Below are positions 48,850 through 57,610 of a stretch of 64,000 nt of DNA, one piece after another. Position 1 is the first letter of the stretch, and each line of letters opens with the position of its first letter. The notes below the pieces were generated by a model. It was not told the DNA's origin, ran no database searches, and was given only the letters and a program-made list of their open reading frames with translations. The stretch is from JBEKYD01 sp052148435 (lineage in GTDB: Bacteria; Acidobacteriota; Terriglobia; Bryobacterales; Bryobacteraceae). The DNA is taken from assembly GCA_052148435.1 (NCBI GenBank), contig JBKQIF010000041.1, positions 1-64,000 on the forward strand. Direction: 5' to 3'. A program made the position numbers and the translations under genes.

Positions 48850-50329
48850 GCCCAAACCTCTGCTCAAACTTATGGTCTTCCTTTGGTTCGGCAGTTGGAA
48901 GAACGGGCTTTCCAGCTATGCCCCAACCTGGGTGAAGAAGGATTACACGCGCTTCCCGCGGATCAAGATCAAGGGCGGAAAGAGCATCGAGTTGCTCAGC
49001 GCCCTCGGGGACGCCAGCCGTGATGCCGACGCGCGGGCCTACCGGGCGCTCATGCGGCACATCCACGAGGTGGACGGCCAGCGGCACACGGTGGTGATGA
49101 TGCAGGTGGAAAACGAAGTGGGCGTGCTGCGCGATTCCCGCGATCGGTCCCAGGCGGCCAACCAGGCATTCGCCGGACCTGTTCCACGGGAACTGATGGG
49201 CTATCTCCAGGCGCACAAGGACTCGCTGGCGCCGGAATTCCGCGAAGTTTGGGCAGCCCATGGTTTCAAGACCTCCGGGACGTGGGAGGAGGTTTTCGGA
49301 CCGGGAAAGCCCGACAGCGTCGACATGCCCATCCAGACGAACAGCCCGCCGCTCAGCCAGGAAGAGTACCAAACCGGTTGGCGGAAGCTGCACTGGCCGG
49401 TGGACGAGATCTTTATGGCATGGAACTACGCCCGCTACGTGAACAAGGTGATCGAGCAGGGCAAGGCGGAGTACAACATCCCAATGTACGCGAACGCCTG
49501 GTTGCAGCAACCGAACATGGCGTGGCCCGGAACCTACCCGAGCGGCGGCCCGCTGCCACAGGTGCACGACGTGTGGCGCGCCGGCGCGCCGGCGGCGGAC
49601 ATCCTTGCGCCGGATCTCTATCTGCAGTACTTTGACGAGGTCGCCGGAAGGTTCACGCGCAATGGCAATCCGCTATTCATTCCCGAAACCAGCGCCAACC
49701 CGGCAAATGCGTTCCTGGCTTTTGGAAAGTACAACGCCATCGGATTTTCGCCGTTCGGCATCGAGCGAAGCGTGGGACCGGACACCGATTTGGCCGCCGC
49801 CTACCGCGTCATTTCACAGATGTCTCCCGCGATCCTGGCGCAGCAGGGCAAGGACACGATCGCAACCGTTCGAATGAACCAGGGCGATGCGCCGGTGAAG
49901 ATCGAGTTGGGCAACTACACGCTCAGCCTGAGCTATGTGGGCAGGGGCCGAATTCCGATTGCGCCGCAGCCGGCCGCTCCGGCGGGCCAACCGCGGCAGG
50001 TGGCGCAACCGGCGGAGACGCAGGGCCAAGCGGGAGGCAGGGGCGCGCAAGGCGGACAGCAGGCACCGCCGCAAGCCAACGCGATTCTGGTGGCCTCGGC
50101 GCCGGACGAGTTCTTCCTGTGCGCCGCCGCGGGCGGGTTGCGGATCGCATTCTCGCCCAACACGCCCGGGCCGGCGACGGTGGGGCTCGGCGACATCGAG
50201 GAAGGCAGGTTTGTGGATGGCAAGTGGGTGGTGGTCCGCCAGTTGGGTGGCGACGACACAGGGCAGGGCGAGATCCTCAGCCTGCGTGCAAATACCGTGA
50301 TGCGAGTGACGGTCTACCGGTACGAGTAG
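48850..50329 (+). pseudogene. 5'-truncated GH35/DUF5597-type beta-galactosidase
   Basis: From about codon FLWFGSWKNGLSSYAP onward the product matches GH35-type exported beta-galactosidases of the DUF5597 type. The acid/base Glu lies in MMQVENEVGVLRDS and the nucleophile Glu in PLFIPETSANPANA. A C-terminal beta domain contains FLCAAAGGLRIAFSPNTPGP. The signal peptide and the first 100 or so residues of the TIM barrel are missing; upstream of about 48850 the frame has no homology. An open start exists at 48758 but no ribosome-binding site fits. It is probably non-functional, or a recent truncation. Confidence 0.75.
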
Positions 50330-50406
50330 ACCGAAGACCGAGAGGAATGCTTTGATCTCCAACCCGGAAAGCGGTCGCTCGGATGGGTGGGTGGCATAAT
50401 AGTGTG

Positions 50407-51258
50407 GTGACGAAACGGCTATTCGGTTTTACGGGTGTGGAAGTGCCGGTAATCGGCCAGGGGACCTGGATGATTGAAGGGGCGCGCGAGAGCGAACTGC
50501 GGGCCATCGAGGCGCTGCGCACGGGCCTGAACCTGGGGCTGACCCATGTCGATTCCGCCGAGATGTACGGCAGCGGGCGGGCCGAAGAACTGGCCGGAAA
50601 GGCCATCGCCGGACGCCGCGGCGAGGTGTTCCTGGTGAGCAAGGTGCTTCCCTCCAACGCCAGCTACGACGGGACGTTGCGCGCGTGCGAGCGCAGCCTG
50701 AAGCGGCTGGGCACGGACCATCTCGATCTGTACCTGCTGCACTGGGAAAGCCGCTACCCCATCGCCGAGACCATGCGCGCCATGGAAAAGCTGATCGACG
50801 ATGGCCGCACCCGCTTCGCCGGCGTCAGCAATTTCGATTTGGACCAGCTAAAGGCGGCGCAGGCCGCGCTGCGGCACCATCGCCTGGCGGCCAACCAGGT
50901 GCTGTACCACCTGGGTGAGCGCGGCATCGAGCGCAAGCTGATCCCTTACTGCCAGCAGCAGGAGATCGCGGTGGTGGGCTACTCGCCATTCGGGCACGGC
51001 GCCTTCCCGCGCCCGGATTCGCCGGGCGGCAAGGTTCTCGTCCGAGTGGCGGAACGCCGCGGACGTACCGTGCGCCAGGTGAGTCTGAACTTTCTCACCC
51101 GCCTGCCGCAACTCTTCACCATTCCGAAAGCCGGCGACCCGGACCACACCCGCGAAAACGCCGGCGGCGCCGGATGGAGTCTGCCGGAGGAAGATCTCGC
51201 GGCGATCGACCGCGCCTTTCCGGCGCCCGCACACGATACCCCGCTGGCGATGTTGTAA
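50407..51258 (+). CDS. Aldo/keto reductase
   Basis: The 283-residue protein has the aldo/keto reductase catalytic tetrad: Asp49 in THVDSAEMYG, Tyr54, Lys79 in VFLVSKVLP and His112 in LYLLHWESRYP. The NADPH-binding C-terminal signature ends with LPQLFTIPKAGDPDHTREN. The likely reaction is NAD(P)H-dependent reduction of a carbonyl. GTG 50407 is preferred over an in-frame ATG at 50383; CATAAT 8 bp upstream looks like a -10 element, so the mRNA may be leaderless. Confidence 0.9.
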   Translation: MTKRLFGFTGVEVPVIGQGTWMIEGARESELRAIEALRTGLNLGLTHVDSAEMYGSGRAEELAGKAIAGRRGEVFLVSKVLPSNASYDGTLRACERSLKRLGTDHLDLYLLHWESRYPIAETMRAMEKLIDDGRTRFAGVSNFDLDQLKAAQAALRHHRLAANQVLYHLGERGIERKLIPYCQQQEIAVVGYSPFGHGAFPRPDSPGGKVLVRVAERRGRTVRQVSLNFLTRLPQLFTIPKAGDPDHTRENAGGAGWSLPEEDLAAIDRAFPAPAHDTPLAML

Positions 51259-51369
51259 GCCGCCGCTGAAAAGAACCGCGGCAGGACCCACGCGGCGTGA
51301 TCGCAGGTGCGGCCGCAACTGGACAAGCGGGGGCCTCACGTCCGACCATGGAGCTTTCGACCAGTGACC

Positions 51370-52767
51370 ATGTCTTTAGCCTTGTCGCCCAAGTTCCGTC
51401 CGGTGCTCGACCCGGATTTCGTGCCCGCTTCGCTGTGGCGTGGCGCCTATCGGAATCGAGTGGCAGCCTGCGGCGGGGGCATCCCGTTTGCACTGGCTCT
51501 CGAGCGAGCCGACGGCGCCGTCAGCACGCTGCGCACGGCCATCCTTCCACATGACGGCGAGAACGCGGCGCTGAACCAGCGCTACGCGGAACGGCTGCTG
51601 AAATTCCTGCTCTGGCAGAAAGGCGGCTGGCGGGTTTGGGTGGGCGGCGAACCGACGCTGGCGGATTTTCTTCGCTCGGTTTATTCGCCGTCGGGAGTGC
51701 GCGCGTTCGACTACCAGTTTATGGGCGAGCGCGTCTACGGCCGGCCGATGGCCATCGAAAGCGTGAGCTTCGAAGCCGTGCCCGAGGAACGCGAACGGGC
51801 GGCAGCGCTGGGCCGCCACCTGGAGGGATTCCGGATCGGTTTCGACCTGGGGGCGAGCGACCGCAAGTGCGCGGCGGTGGTGGATGGGAAAGTTGTATTC
51901 AGCGACGAAGTGCCGTGGAACCCGAGCGTGCAGGCCGACCCGCGCTATCACTTTGACGGCATCCACGATTCGCTGCAGCGCGCCGCCGCCCATCTGCCGC
52001 GGGTGGATGCCATCGGCGGAAGCGCGGCGGGCGTGTACGTGGCGAACGAAGTGCGCGTGGGCTCGCTCTACCGCGGGGTGCCGCGGGAGCTGTTCGACAC
52101 CCGCATTCGCCGCCTGTTCTTCGAGCTGCAATCGGCCTGGGGCGGGGTACCGTTCGAAGTAGTCAACGATGGCGAGGTGACGGCGCTGGCGGGCTCGATG
52201 GCGCTGGGCGATAACGCGGTGCTGGGCATCGCCATGGGCAGCAGCCTGGCCGCCGGGTACGTGACCCCGCAGGGCGGCATTACCAGTTGGCTCAACGAAC
52301 TGGCCTTCGTGCCCGTGGATTACCGCGAGAACGCGCCGGTAGACGAATGGTCGGGGGACGGCGGCGTGGGCGCGCAGTATTTTTCGCAGCAGGCGGTGGG
52401 CCGGTTGTTGGGGCCGGCCGGGATCGAACTGCCGGCCGCGATGCCGCTGCCGGTGAAGCTGGAACAGGTGCAGAAGCTGGCGGCCGCGGGCGATGCGCGC
52501 GCCATGCGGATTTACGATACCATCGGCGTTTATTTCGGCTACAACATCGCGCACTATTCCGAGTTTTACGAGGTGCGCAATCTGCTGGTGCTGGGCCGCG
52601 TGCTGACCGGCGTGGGCGGCGACCGCATCCTGGAAGTGGCCACCCGGGTTTTGAAAACCGAGTTTCCCGAGTTGGCCGAGCGCATCCGCTTTCATATTCC
52701 AGGGGAACTCGAGAAGCGCCACGGGCAGGCCATCGCTGCGGCCAGCTTGCCGGCGCTAAGTGCGTAA
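51370..52767 (+). CDS. ROK-type sugar kinase-like protein
   Basis: The 465-residue product from ATG 51370 has an ASKHA/ROK-type fold: phosphate-1 motif GFDLGASDRKCAAVVDGK near residue 155, the VVNDGEVTALAGSMALGD central motif, and a modified phosphate-2 region (LGIAMGSSLAAGYV). The N-terminal 150 residues are not standard ROK and may bind a partner or substrate. It could phosphorylate a hexose, N-acetylhexosamine or oligosaccharide. It is followed by a PIG-L deacetylase gene after a 190-bp repeat-containing gap. Confidence 0.75.
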   Translation: MSLALSPKFRPVLDPDFVPASLWRGAYRNRVAACGGGIPFALALERADGAVSTLRTAILPHDGENAALNQRYAERLLKFLLWQKGGWRVWVGGEPTLADFLRSVYSPSGVRAFDYQFMGERVYGRPMAIESVSFEAVPEERERAAALGRHLEGFRIGFDLGASDRKCAAVVDGKVVFSDEVPWNPSVQADPRYHFDGIHDSLQRAAAHLPRVDAIGGSAAGVYVANEVRVGSLYRGVPRELFDTRIRRLFFELQSAWGGVPFEVVNDGEVTALAGSMALGDNAVLGIAMGSSLAAGYVTPQGGITSWLNELAFVPVDYRENAPVDEWSGDGGVGAQYFSQQAVGRLLGPAGIELPAAMPLPVKLEQVQKLAAAGDARAMRIYDTIGVYFGYNIAHYSEFYEVRNLLVLGRVLTGVGGDRILEVATRVLKTEFPELAERIRFHIPGELEKRHGQAIAAASLPALSA

Positions 52768-52807
52768 GTTAACGAGCCGCGATAGTCAGAAGGCGTGAAA
52801 GAATATA

Positions 52808-52884
52808 GCCACAGATGAACACCGATGAACGCGGATAAAGAAAATAAGGGCTTTATCGGCGTTCATCTGTGTTCATCTGTGGCT
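52808..52884. repeat. GCCACAGATGAACAC inverted repeat, second copy
   Basis: GCCACAGATGAACACCGATG on the left and GTTCATCTGTGTTCATCTGT ending in GGC on the right form a long hairpin as at 10221-10297. It lies between the ROK-type kinase and the PIG-L gene. Confidence 0.8.
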
Positions 52885-52958
52885 TGAATTTGATTTTTTC
52901 ACAGGTCCTCAAGGAGAGGTTCTTTCAGGGAGAGGTTCTTTTAGGAGCTATGAATCTT

Positions 52959-53810
52959 ATGCAATTTCATCAACCTAACACGGATTGTTTCGTGCCGGAT
53001 GGGGCGGCGCCGGAGGAGGCGCTGGCGCGCACCACGCATCTTTGTGTGGCCGCACACCAGGACGATATCGAAATCATGGCGTATCACGGCATCGCCGCCT
53101 GCTTCGGCCGCAAGGATCGGTGGTTCACCGGCGTGGTGGTGACCAACGGCGCGGGCAGCCCGCGCAGCGGGATCTATGGCGATTACAACGACGAGGAAAT
53201 GCAAAAGGTGCGGGTGACGGAGCAGCGCAAGGCGGCCTACGTGGGCGAATACGCCTGCCAGTTGCAGCTCGGGTTTTCGAGCGGCCAGGTGAAGAATGCC
53301 GCTGAAACCGGGGTGGTGGCGGACCTGATCCGGATCTTGCGCGCGGCGCGCCCCGAAGTGGTGTACCTGCACAATCTGGCCGATAAGCACGACACCCACC
53401 TCAGCGTCACGCTGCGCTCGATTGCGGCCCTGCGCGCGGTGGCGGCGGAACACAAGCCGCGCAAGGTTTACGGCTGCGAAGTATGGCGCGACCTGGACTG
53501 GCTGCCGGATGCCGATAAGCAGGCGTTGGCGGTGAGCGAGCGCTCCAATATCGCCGCCGCGCTGGTGGGCGTTTTCGATTCGCAGGTGACCGGGGGCAAG
53601 CGCTACGATCTGGCTACGGCGGGACGTAGGCTGGCCCACGCCACCTACTTCGCCTCGCACGGCACCGACCAGGAATCCGCCTTGAACTTCGCCATGGACC
53701 TGACCCCGCTGGTGGAGAACGCGAGCCTGCCGATCGCGGGTTACGTGCTCGGGTTTGTGGACCGCTTCCGCGAAGAGGTGGCGGGGAAGTTGCGAGCGTT
53801 TGGGGGATAA
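52959..53810 (+). CDS. PIG-L family deacetylase
   Basis: The protein (283 residues from ATG 52959; ATG 52950 is an alternative) is a zinc-dependent LmbE/PIG-L deacetylase that removes acetyl groups from N-acetylglucosamine-containing substrates. The zinc-site motif AAHQDD holds His33, Asp35 and Asp36, and ADKHDTHLSV around His144-His147 provides the second metal-site part. AGGAG lies upstream. It follows the ROK-type kinase and the aldo/keto reductase, suggesting an amino-sugar or glycoside pathway. Confidence 0.88.
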   Translation: MQFHQPNTDCFVPDGAAPEEALARTTHLCVAAHQDDIEIMAYHGIAACFGRKDRWFTGVVVTNGAGSPRSGIYGDYNDEEMQKVRVTEQRKAAYVGEYACQLQLGFSSGQVKNAAETGVVADLIRILRAARPEVVYLHNLADKHDTHLSVTLRSIAALRAVAAEHKPRKVYGCEVWRDLDWLPDADKQALAVSERSNIAAALVGVFDSQVTGGKRYDLATAGRRLAHATYFASHGTDQESALNFAMDLTPLVENASLPIAGYVLGFVDRFREEVAGKLRAFGG

Positions 53811-53849
53811 GAGCTGTCAGCAGTCAGCTATGGGGAAGGGAGCTTTGCT

Positions 53850-54587
53850 ATGAAGGAAGAGGCTGTCGAGATTCGGACCGTGGATGGCACGGCCGACGGG
53901 TTTTTGTATGGGAACGAGGAGAGCCGTGGGCCGGGGTTTCTGTTTCTCGCCGACATTGGCGGCATTCGTCCGTCGCAGCGCGAAATGGCGGCGCGAGTGG
54001 CCGGCGAGGGATACACGGTGCTGCTGCCGAACATGTTTTATCGGACGCATCGCGCGCCCTTGTTTGAACCGCCGATGAACTTCGCCGATGAGGCTACGCG
54101 GCGGAGATTCGGCGAATTGAAGGCTGCGCTGCCGCCCGACGCCATCGAACGCGACGCCGCGGGATACGCCGATTTTCTGGCGGCGCACAGCGGGCCGGCG
54201 AAAGGGCCGATTGGCGTGATGGGGCTCTGTTTTGCGGGCGCCGCCGCGCTGCGCATTGCCGCCGCAGCGCCGGATCGCGTGGCCGCGGCGGCTTCTTTCC
54301 ACGGCGGCGGCCTGTTTACCGATGCACCGGACAGCCCGCATCTTCTATTGCCGCGGATTCGAGCGCGGCTCTATTTCGGCCACGCGGTGGAAGACCGCAG
54401 CATGCCGGCGGAGGCGATCGCGAAACTCGAAGCGGCGCTGGCGGCATGGGGCGGCCGTTACGAAAGCGAGATCTACGAGGGCGCTTATCACAGTTGGACG
54501 GTGCCGGATAGCCCGGTGTATAACCAGCCGCAAGCCGACCGCGCGTTCGGGAAGCTGACGGAGTTGTTGGCGCAGACGCTGCGGTAG
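53850..54587 (+). CDS. Dienelactone hydrolase family protein
   Basis: The 245-residue alpha/beta hydrolase has the dienelactone hydrolase catalytic triad: Cys127 in GVMGLCFAGAAAL, Asp182 in FGHAVEDRSMP and His214 in GAYHSWTVPD. Typical substrates are lactones and dienelactones, but bacteria have many members with other esters. It is preceded by a GGAAGGGAGC ribosome-binding stretch. It probably forms an operon with the PIG-L gene. Confidence 0.88.
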   Translation: MKEEAVEIRTVDGTADGFLYGNEESRGPGFLFLADIGGIRPSQREMAARVAGEGYTVLLPNMFYRTHRAPLFEPPMNFADEATRRRFGELKAALPPDAIERDAAGYADFLAAHSGPAKGPIGVMGLCFAGAAALRIAAAAPDRVAAAASFHGGGLFTDAPDSPHLLLPRIRARLYFGHAVEDRSMPAEAIAKLEAALAAWGGRYESEIYEGAYHSWTVPDSPVYNQPQADRAFGKLTELLAQTLR

Positions 54588-54651
54588 GACTTGCTGTGGC
54601 GCGGGCCTCCACCTTGCCTGGCCATTCGATTGCTCCTTGCTTGGCTACAAT

Positions 54652-56046
54652 ATGCCTGTGCAAGCGTCGGCGGGGGCCTATTACGTTTTTGTAGCGGCGG
54701 TTTTCTTTTTGTATTGGGCGGCGGCCGGCTCGCGGCATGTCCGGCTGGCGGTTGTCTTACTCGCCAATTATCTTTTCGCGGCGCGCTATGGGCTGTTCTA
54801 TGTGGTTCTGCTGCCGCTCTGCTCGTCGATCGATTTCCTGGCGGGCTTGGGGCTGATGCGTTTTCGCGCGCAGGCGGCGCGCAGGCTGCTGCTGGGAGTC
54901 AGCCTGGCGCTGAACCTGGGCCTGCTGGTGGGATCGCGCCACATGTTATGGGTGCTGGGCCGGTTCGGTGGCGGCGCGGCGCACTGGGATTGGGTCTTTC
55001 CGTTGGGGCTCTCTTTTTATACCCTTCAGGCGCTGACTTACACCATCGATCTCTACCGCGGAGACACGGAAGGCACCCGCAGTCCGCTGGAATACCTGGC
55101 CTCGGTAACCTTTTTTCCCACCCTGCTGGCCGGGCCGATCACGCGCGTGGCCGATCTGGTGGCCCAGTTTGCCCAACGGCCGGCGCTCGATCGGTCCGAA
55201 GGCGGCCGGGCGTTCTTTCTGATCGGCCTGGGGTTGCTGAAGAAAATCTTTCTGGCCAATTTTCTGGCGGAGAACCTGGTCAATCGCGTATTCGATACGC
55301 CCACGCTCTATAGCGGCGCCGAAACGCTGATTGCGATCTACGCTTATTCGCTGGAGTTGTACTTCGATTTCTCCGGCTACACCGACATTGCCCGTGGCGT
55401 GGGCATGTTGCTGGGCATCCGTCTGCCGATTAATTTCGACCGCCCTTACCTGGCCACCAACCTGACCGATTTCTGGCGGCGGTGGCACCTGAGTTTCTCC
55501 AATTGGCTGCGCGACTACCTTTACTTTTCCCTGCCCGGAGCGCGCACCAAGGTGATGCCCTACGTCAACCTGGCGATCACCATGGTGCTGGGCGGCCTGT
55601 GGCACGGGGTTACCTGGACGTTCTTCGCGTGGGGTCTGCTGCACGGCACCGGCCTCGCGGCCACGCGCGCCTGGATGGTGAAGCGCGGCCGCAAGCGGAA
55701 GCCCGCCAACCCGTGGGCCAGGGCCGCGGCCATCTTCGGAACCTATCAATTCGTCTGCCTGACGTGGGTATTTTTCCGCGCCTCCAGCATGGAGAATGCG
55801 TGGGCGATTCTGGGGCGGATCGGTTCGCTTTCGGTGAGCTTCGAAAATATTTCGTTGACGCTGGTGGTTGCGTTCGGGATCGGCGCGGCCACCTTCGCGG
55901 TGCGAAAGCAGTGGTACGCGTGGGCGGAAGACCGCTTCGCGCGCAGTCCGTTCTGGGTGCACACGGCGGCGCTGCTGGCGGTGACGCTGGCCGTCCGGCT
56001 GCTGGGTGGAAGGGGTAACGTGCCGTTCGTGTACTCGCGGTTCTAG
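54652..56046 (+). CDS. MBOAT O-acyltransferase
   Basis: The 464-residue integral membrane protein is a membrane-bound O-acyltransferase of the AlgI/DltB/PatA type, which moves acyl groups across the membrane to glycans. It has multiple hydrophobic helices, the family motifs FYTLQALTYTIDLYRGD, TDFWRRWHLSFSNWLRDYL (His279) and the invariant His318 in MVLGGLWHG. It is followed by an SGNH gene with 3 bp spacing and further by an acyl carrier protein and a KAS III-like gene. The acyl donor and glycan acceptor are unknown. I see no good ribosome-binding site. Confidence 0.93.
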   Translation: MPVQASAGAYYVFVAAVFFLYWAAAGSRHVRLAVVLLANYLFAARYGLFYVVLLPLCSSIDFLAGLGLMRFRAQAARRLLLGVSLALNLGLLVGSRHMLWVLGRFGGGAAHWDWVFPLGLSFYTLQALTYTIDLYRGDTEGTRSPLEYLASVTFFPTLLAGPITRVADLVAQFAQRPALDRSEGGRAFFLIGLGLLKKIFLANFLAENLVNRVFDTPTLYSGAETLIAIYAYSLELYFDFSGYTDIARGVGMLLGIRLPINFDRPYLATNLTDFWRRWHLSFSNWLRDYLYFSLPGARTKVMPYVNLAITMVLGGLWHGVTWTFFAWGLLHGTGLAATRAWMVKRGRKRKPANPWARAAAIFGTYQFVCLTWVFFRASSMENAWAILGRIGSLSVSFENISLTLVVAFGIGAATFAVRKQWYAWAEDRFARSPFWVHTAALLAVTLAVRLLGGRGNVPFVYSRF

Positions 56047-56049
56047 GCG

Positions 56050-57417
56050 ATGCGCAAATTCCCCATTTCCACCGCGTTGACGATTGTGTCGCTGGGCGCA
56101 CTGCTCATGCTGCTGCGGGTGTGGCTGCCGGCGGCGATCGATACACCCAAGGCGCTGGTGGGCGCGATGGTGGATTTCTCACCCCAGTCAACACCGGCAA
56201 GCCCGCTCGTGGAGCGGCATGAGCCGGAGGCGCCGACGGTGCCTCCGGAACGGCCTGCCGCGGCCGCCGGTTCGCCCATGCATCCTCCTCTGCTTGACGA
56301 CCGCAACGGGGCGCTCGATCGTTTCTACGAGTCTCTGTGGCGAACGGAGAAGGGCGCCGGCATGACCCGCATTCTGCATTACGGCGATTCGCCCACTACC
56401 GCGGACCTGATTACCGGCGATGTGCGCCATCTGCTCGAAGAGCGTTACGGCGATGGTGGCCACGGCCTGGTGCTGATCTCCAAGCCGTGGGCGTGGTACC
56501 AGCACCGCGGCGTAGAATTGAGCGGCAGCGGCTGGCAAATGGCCCCCGCCAGCTCCTTCAAAGCGCTGGACGGGGCCTTCGGCCTGGGCGGCGTGAGCTT
56601 CATCGGGTTAGTCGGAGCGCACAGCAAGCTGGTGTTGAACGACCCGGGCCAATCCAACTTCGAGCTCTGGTACATGGCCGAACCGGATGGCGGCGTGGTG
56701 ACGCTGGAGGCGGAGGGGCACCAGGTGGCGCGTATTGCGACCGATGGCGTGGCCGGTCCCGCATTTGCCGCCTTCACGGTCCCCGGAGGCGCGCACGAAC
56801 TCGACCTGGCGGTGGAATCGGGACGGGTTCGCCTGTTTGGCATCACGGCGGAAAAGCCTGGTCCGGGCGTGGTCTACGACAGCGCCGGCCTCAATGGCGC
56901 CTCCATCACCGTGCTTTCGCGCATGTTCAACGAAGCCTACTGGGCCGAGGAGTTGCGCCATCGGAATCCGGTTCTGGTGGTGATCAACTACGGCACCAAT
57001 GAGGCCGATTTCGCGTCGTTCGTGGATAAAGGTTACGAGAAGGAACTGCGCGAGGCCATCCGCCGGCTGCGTGCGGCCCTGCCCCAGGCGTCGATCCTGA
57101 TCATGAGCCCCATGGACCGCGGCGCGCGGGAAGGCGCCGACGGCATTGTGACCATGCCCACCATTCCGCGCATCGTGGCTCTGGAGCGGCGTGTGGCCGG
57201 GGAGACGGGCTGCGGCTTCTTTGACACGTTCGACGCCATGGGTGGCGAGGGAACCATGGCCCGCTGGTATACCGGGGAACCGCGTCTGGTGTCGGCCGAT
57301 CTGATCCATCCGTATCCCGCCGGCGGCAAACTCATCGCTGCCGTGATGGTCAAGGAAATCGACCGGGGATTGAATCGGTACAAACTGCGCAGCGTGATGG
57401 CCGAGCCGCGGCCCTAG
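56050..57417 (+). CDS. SGNH-family acyltransferase/esterase, membrane-anchored
   Basis: The 455-residue protein has a single N-terminal membrane anchor and a periplasmic SGNH domain. The nucleophile is Ser114 in HYGDSPTT (block I), the Asn block is NYGTNEA (317) and the Asp/His pair is Asp417-x2-His420 (SADLIHPYP). Between Ser and Asn lies a beta-rich insert of about 180 residues, as in the carbohydrate-binding insertion of Ape1-type peptidoglycan O-acetyl esterases. It starts 3 bp after the MBOAT stop. I infer it works with the MBOAT protein to add or remove acyl groups on a glycan. Confidence 0.88.
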   Translation: MRKFPISTALTIVSLGALLMLLRVWLPAAIDTPKALVGAMVDFSPQSTPASPLVERHEPEAPTVPPERPAAAAGSPMHPPLLDDRNGALDRFYESLWRTEKGAGMTRILHYGDSPTTADLITGDVRHLLEERYGDGGHGLVLISKPWAWYQHRGVELSGSGWQMAPASSFKALDGAFGLGGVSFIGLVGAHSKLVLNDPGQSNFELWYMAEPDGGVVTLEAEGHQVARIATDGVAGPAFAAFTVPGGAHELDLAVESGRVRLFGITAEKPGPGVVYDSAGLNGASITVLSRMFNEAYWAEELRHRNPVLVVINYGTNEADFASFVDKGYEKELREAIRRLRAALPQASILIMSPMDRGAREGADGIVTMPTIPRIVALERRVAGETGCGFFDTFDAMGGEGTMARWYTGEPRLVSADLIHPYPAGGKLIAAVMVKEIDRGLNRYKLRSVMAEPRP

Positions 57418-57464
57418 GGAGCTTCAACATTTTCCTGAGAGCGTCCCGCTCGCCACGCGCTCCT

Positions 57465-57593
57465 GTAGAGTAGGCCTTTGGCCTGCGTTCTATTCCGCTA
57501 TGTAGAAGGAAGTCCCGTGGCAGCAGGGTTGGCTCGATCCATCGAGGAGTGGCCATGGTCCAGCGCAAGTGCAGGCCAAAGGCCTACTCCACC
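57465..57593. repeat. GTAGAGTAGGCCTTTGGCCT repeats, facing pair
   Basis: GTAGAGTAGGCCTTTGGCCT (57465-57484) faces CAGGCCAAAGGCCTACTCC near 57571-57589, about 85 bp apart. Same family as 2657-2729. It separates the two SGNH genes of the cassette. Confidence 0.7.
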
Positions 57594-57610
57594 GGGTTAA
57601 CCTAGAAGAA

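Noticed and set aside
51307..51369. Upstream extension of the ROK-type kinase
   Set aside because: Rich in Arg/Pro/Ser without homology; ATG 51370 is the first sensible start.
54620..54651. A promoter for the MBOAT cassette with TACAAT just before the ATG
   Set aside because: The -10-like hexamer directly abuts the start codon and no -35 element lies at a proper distance, so it is not supported.
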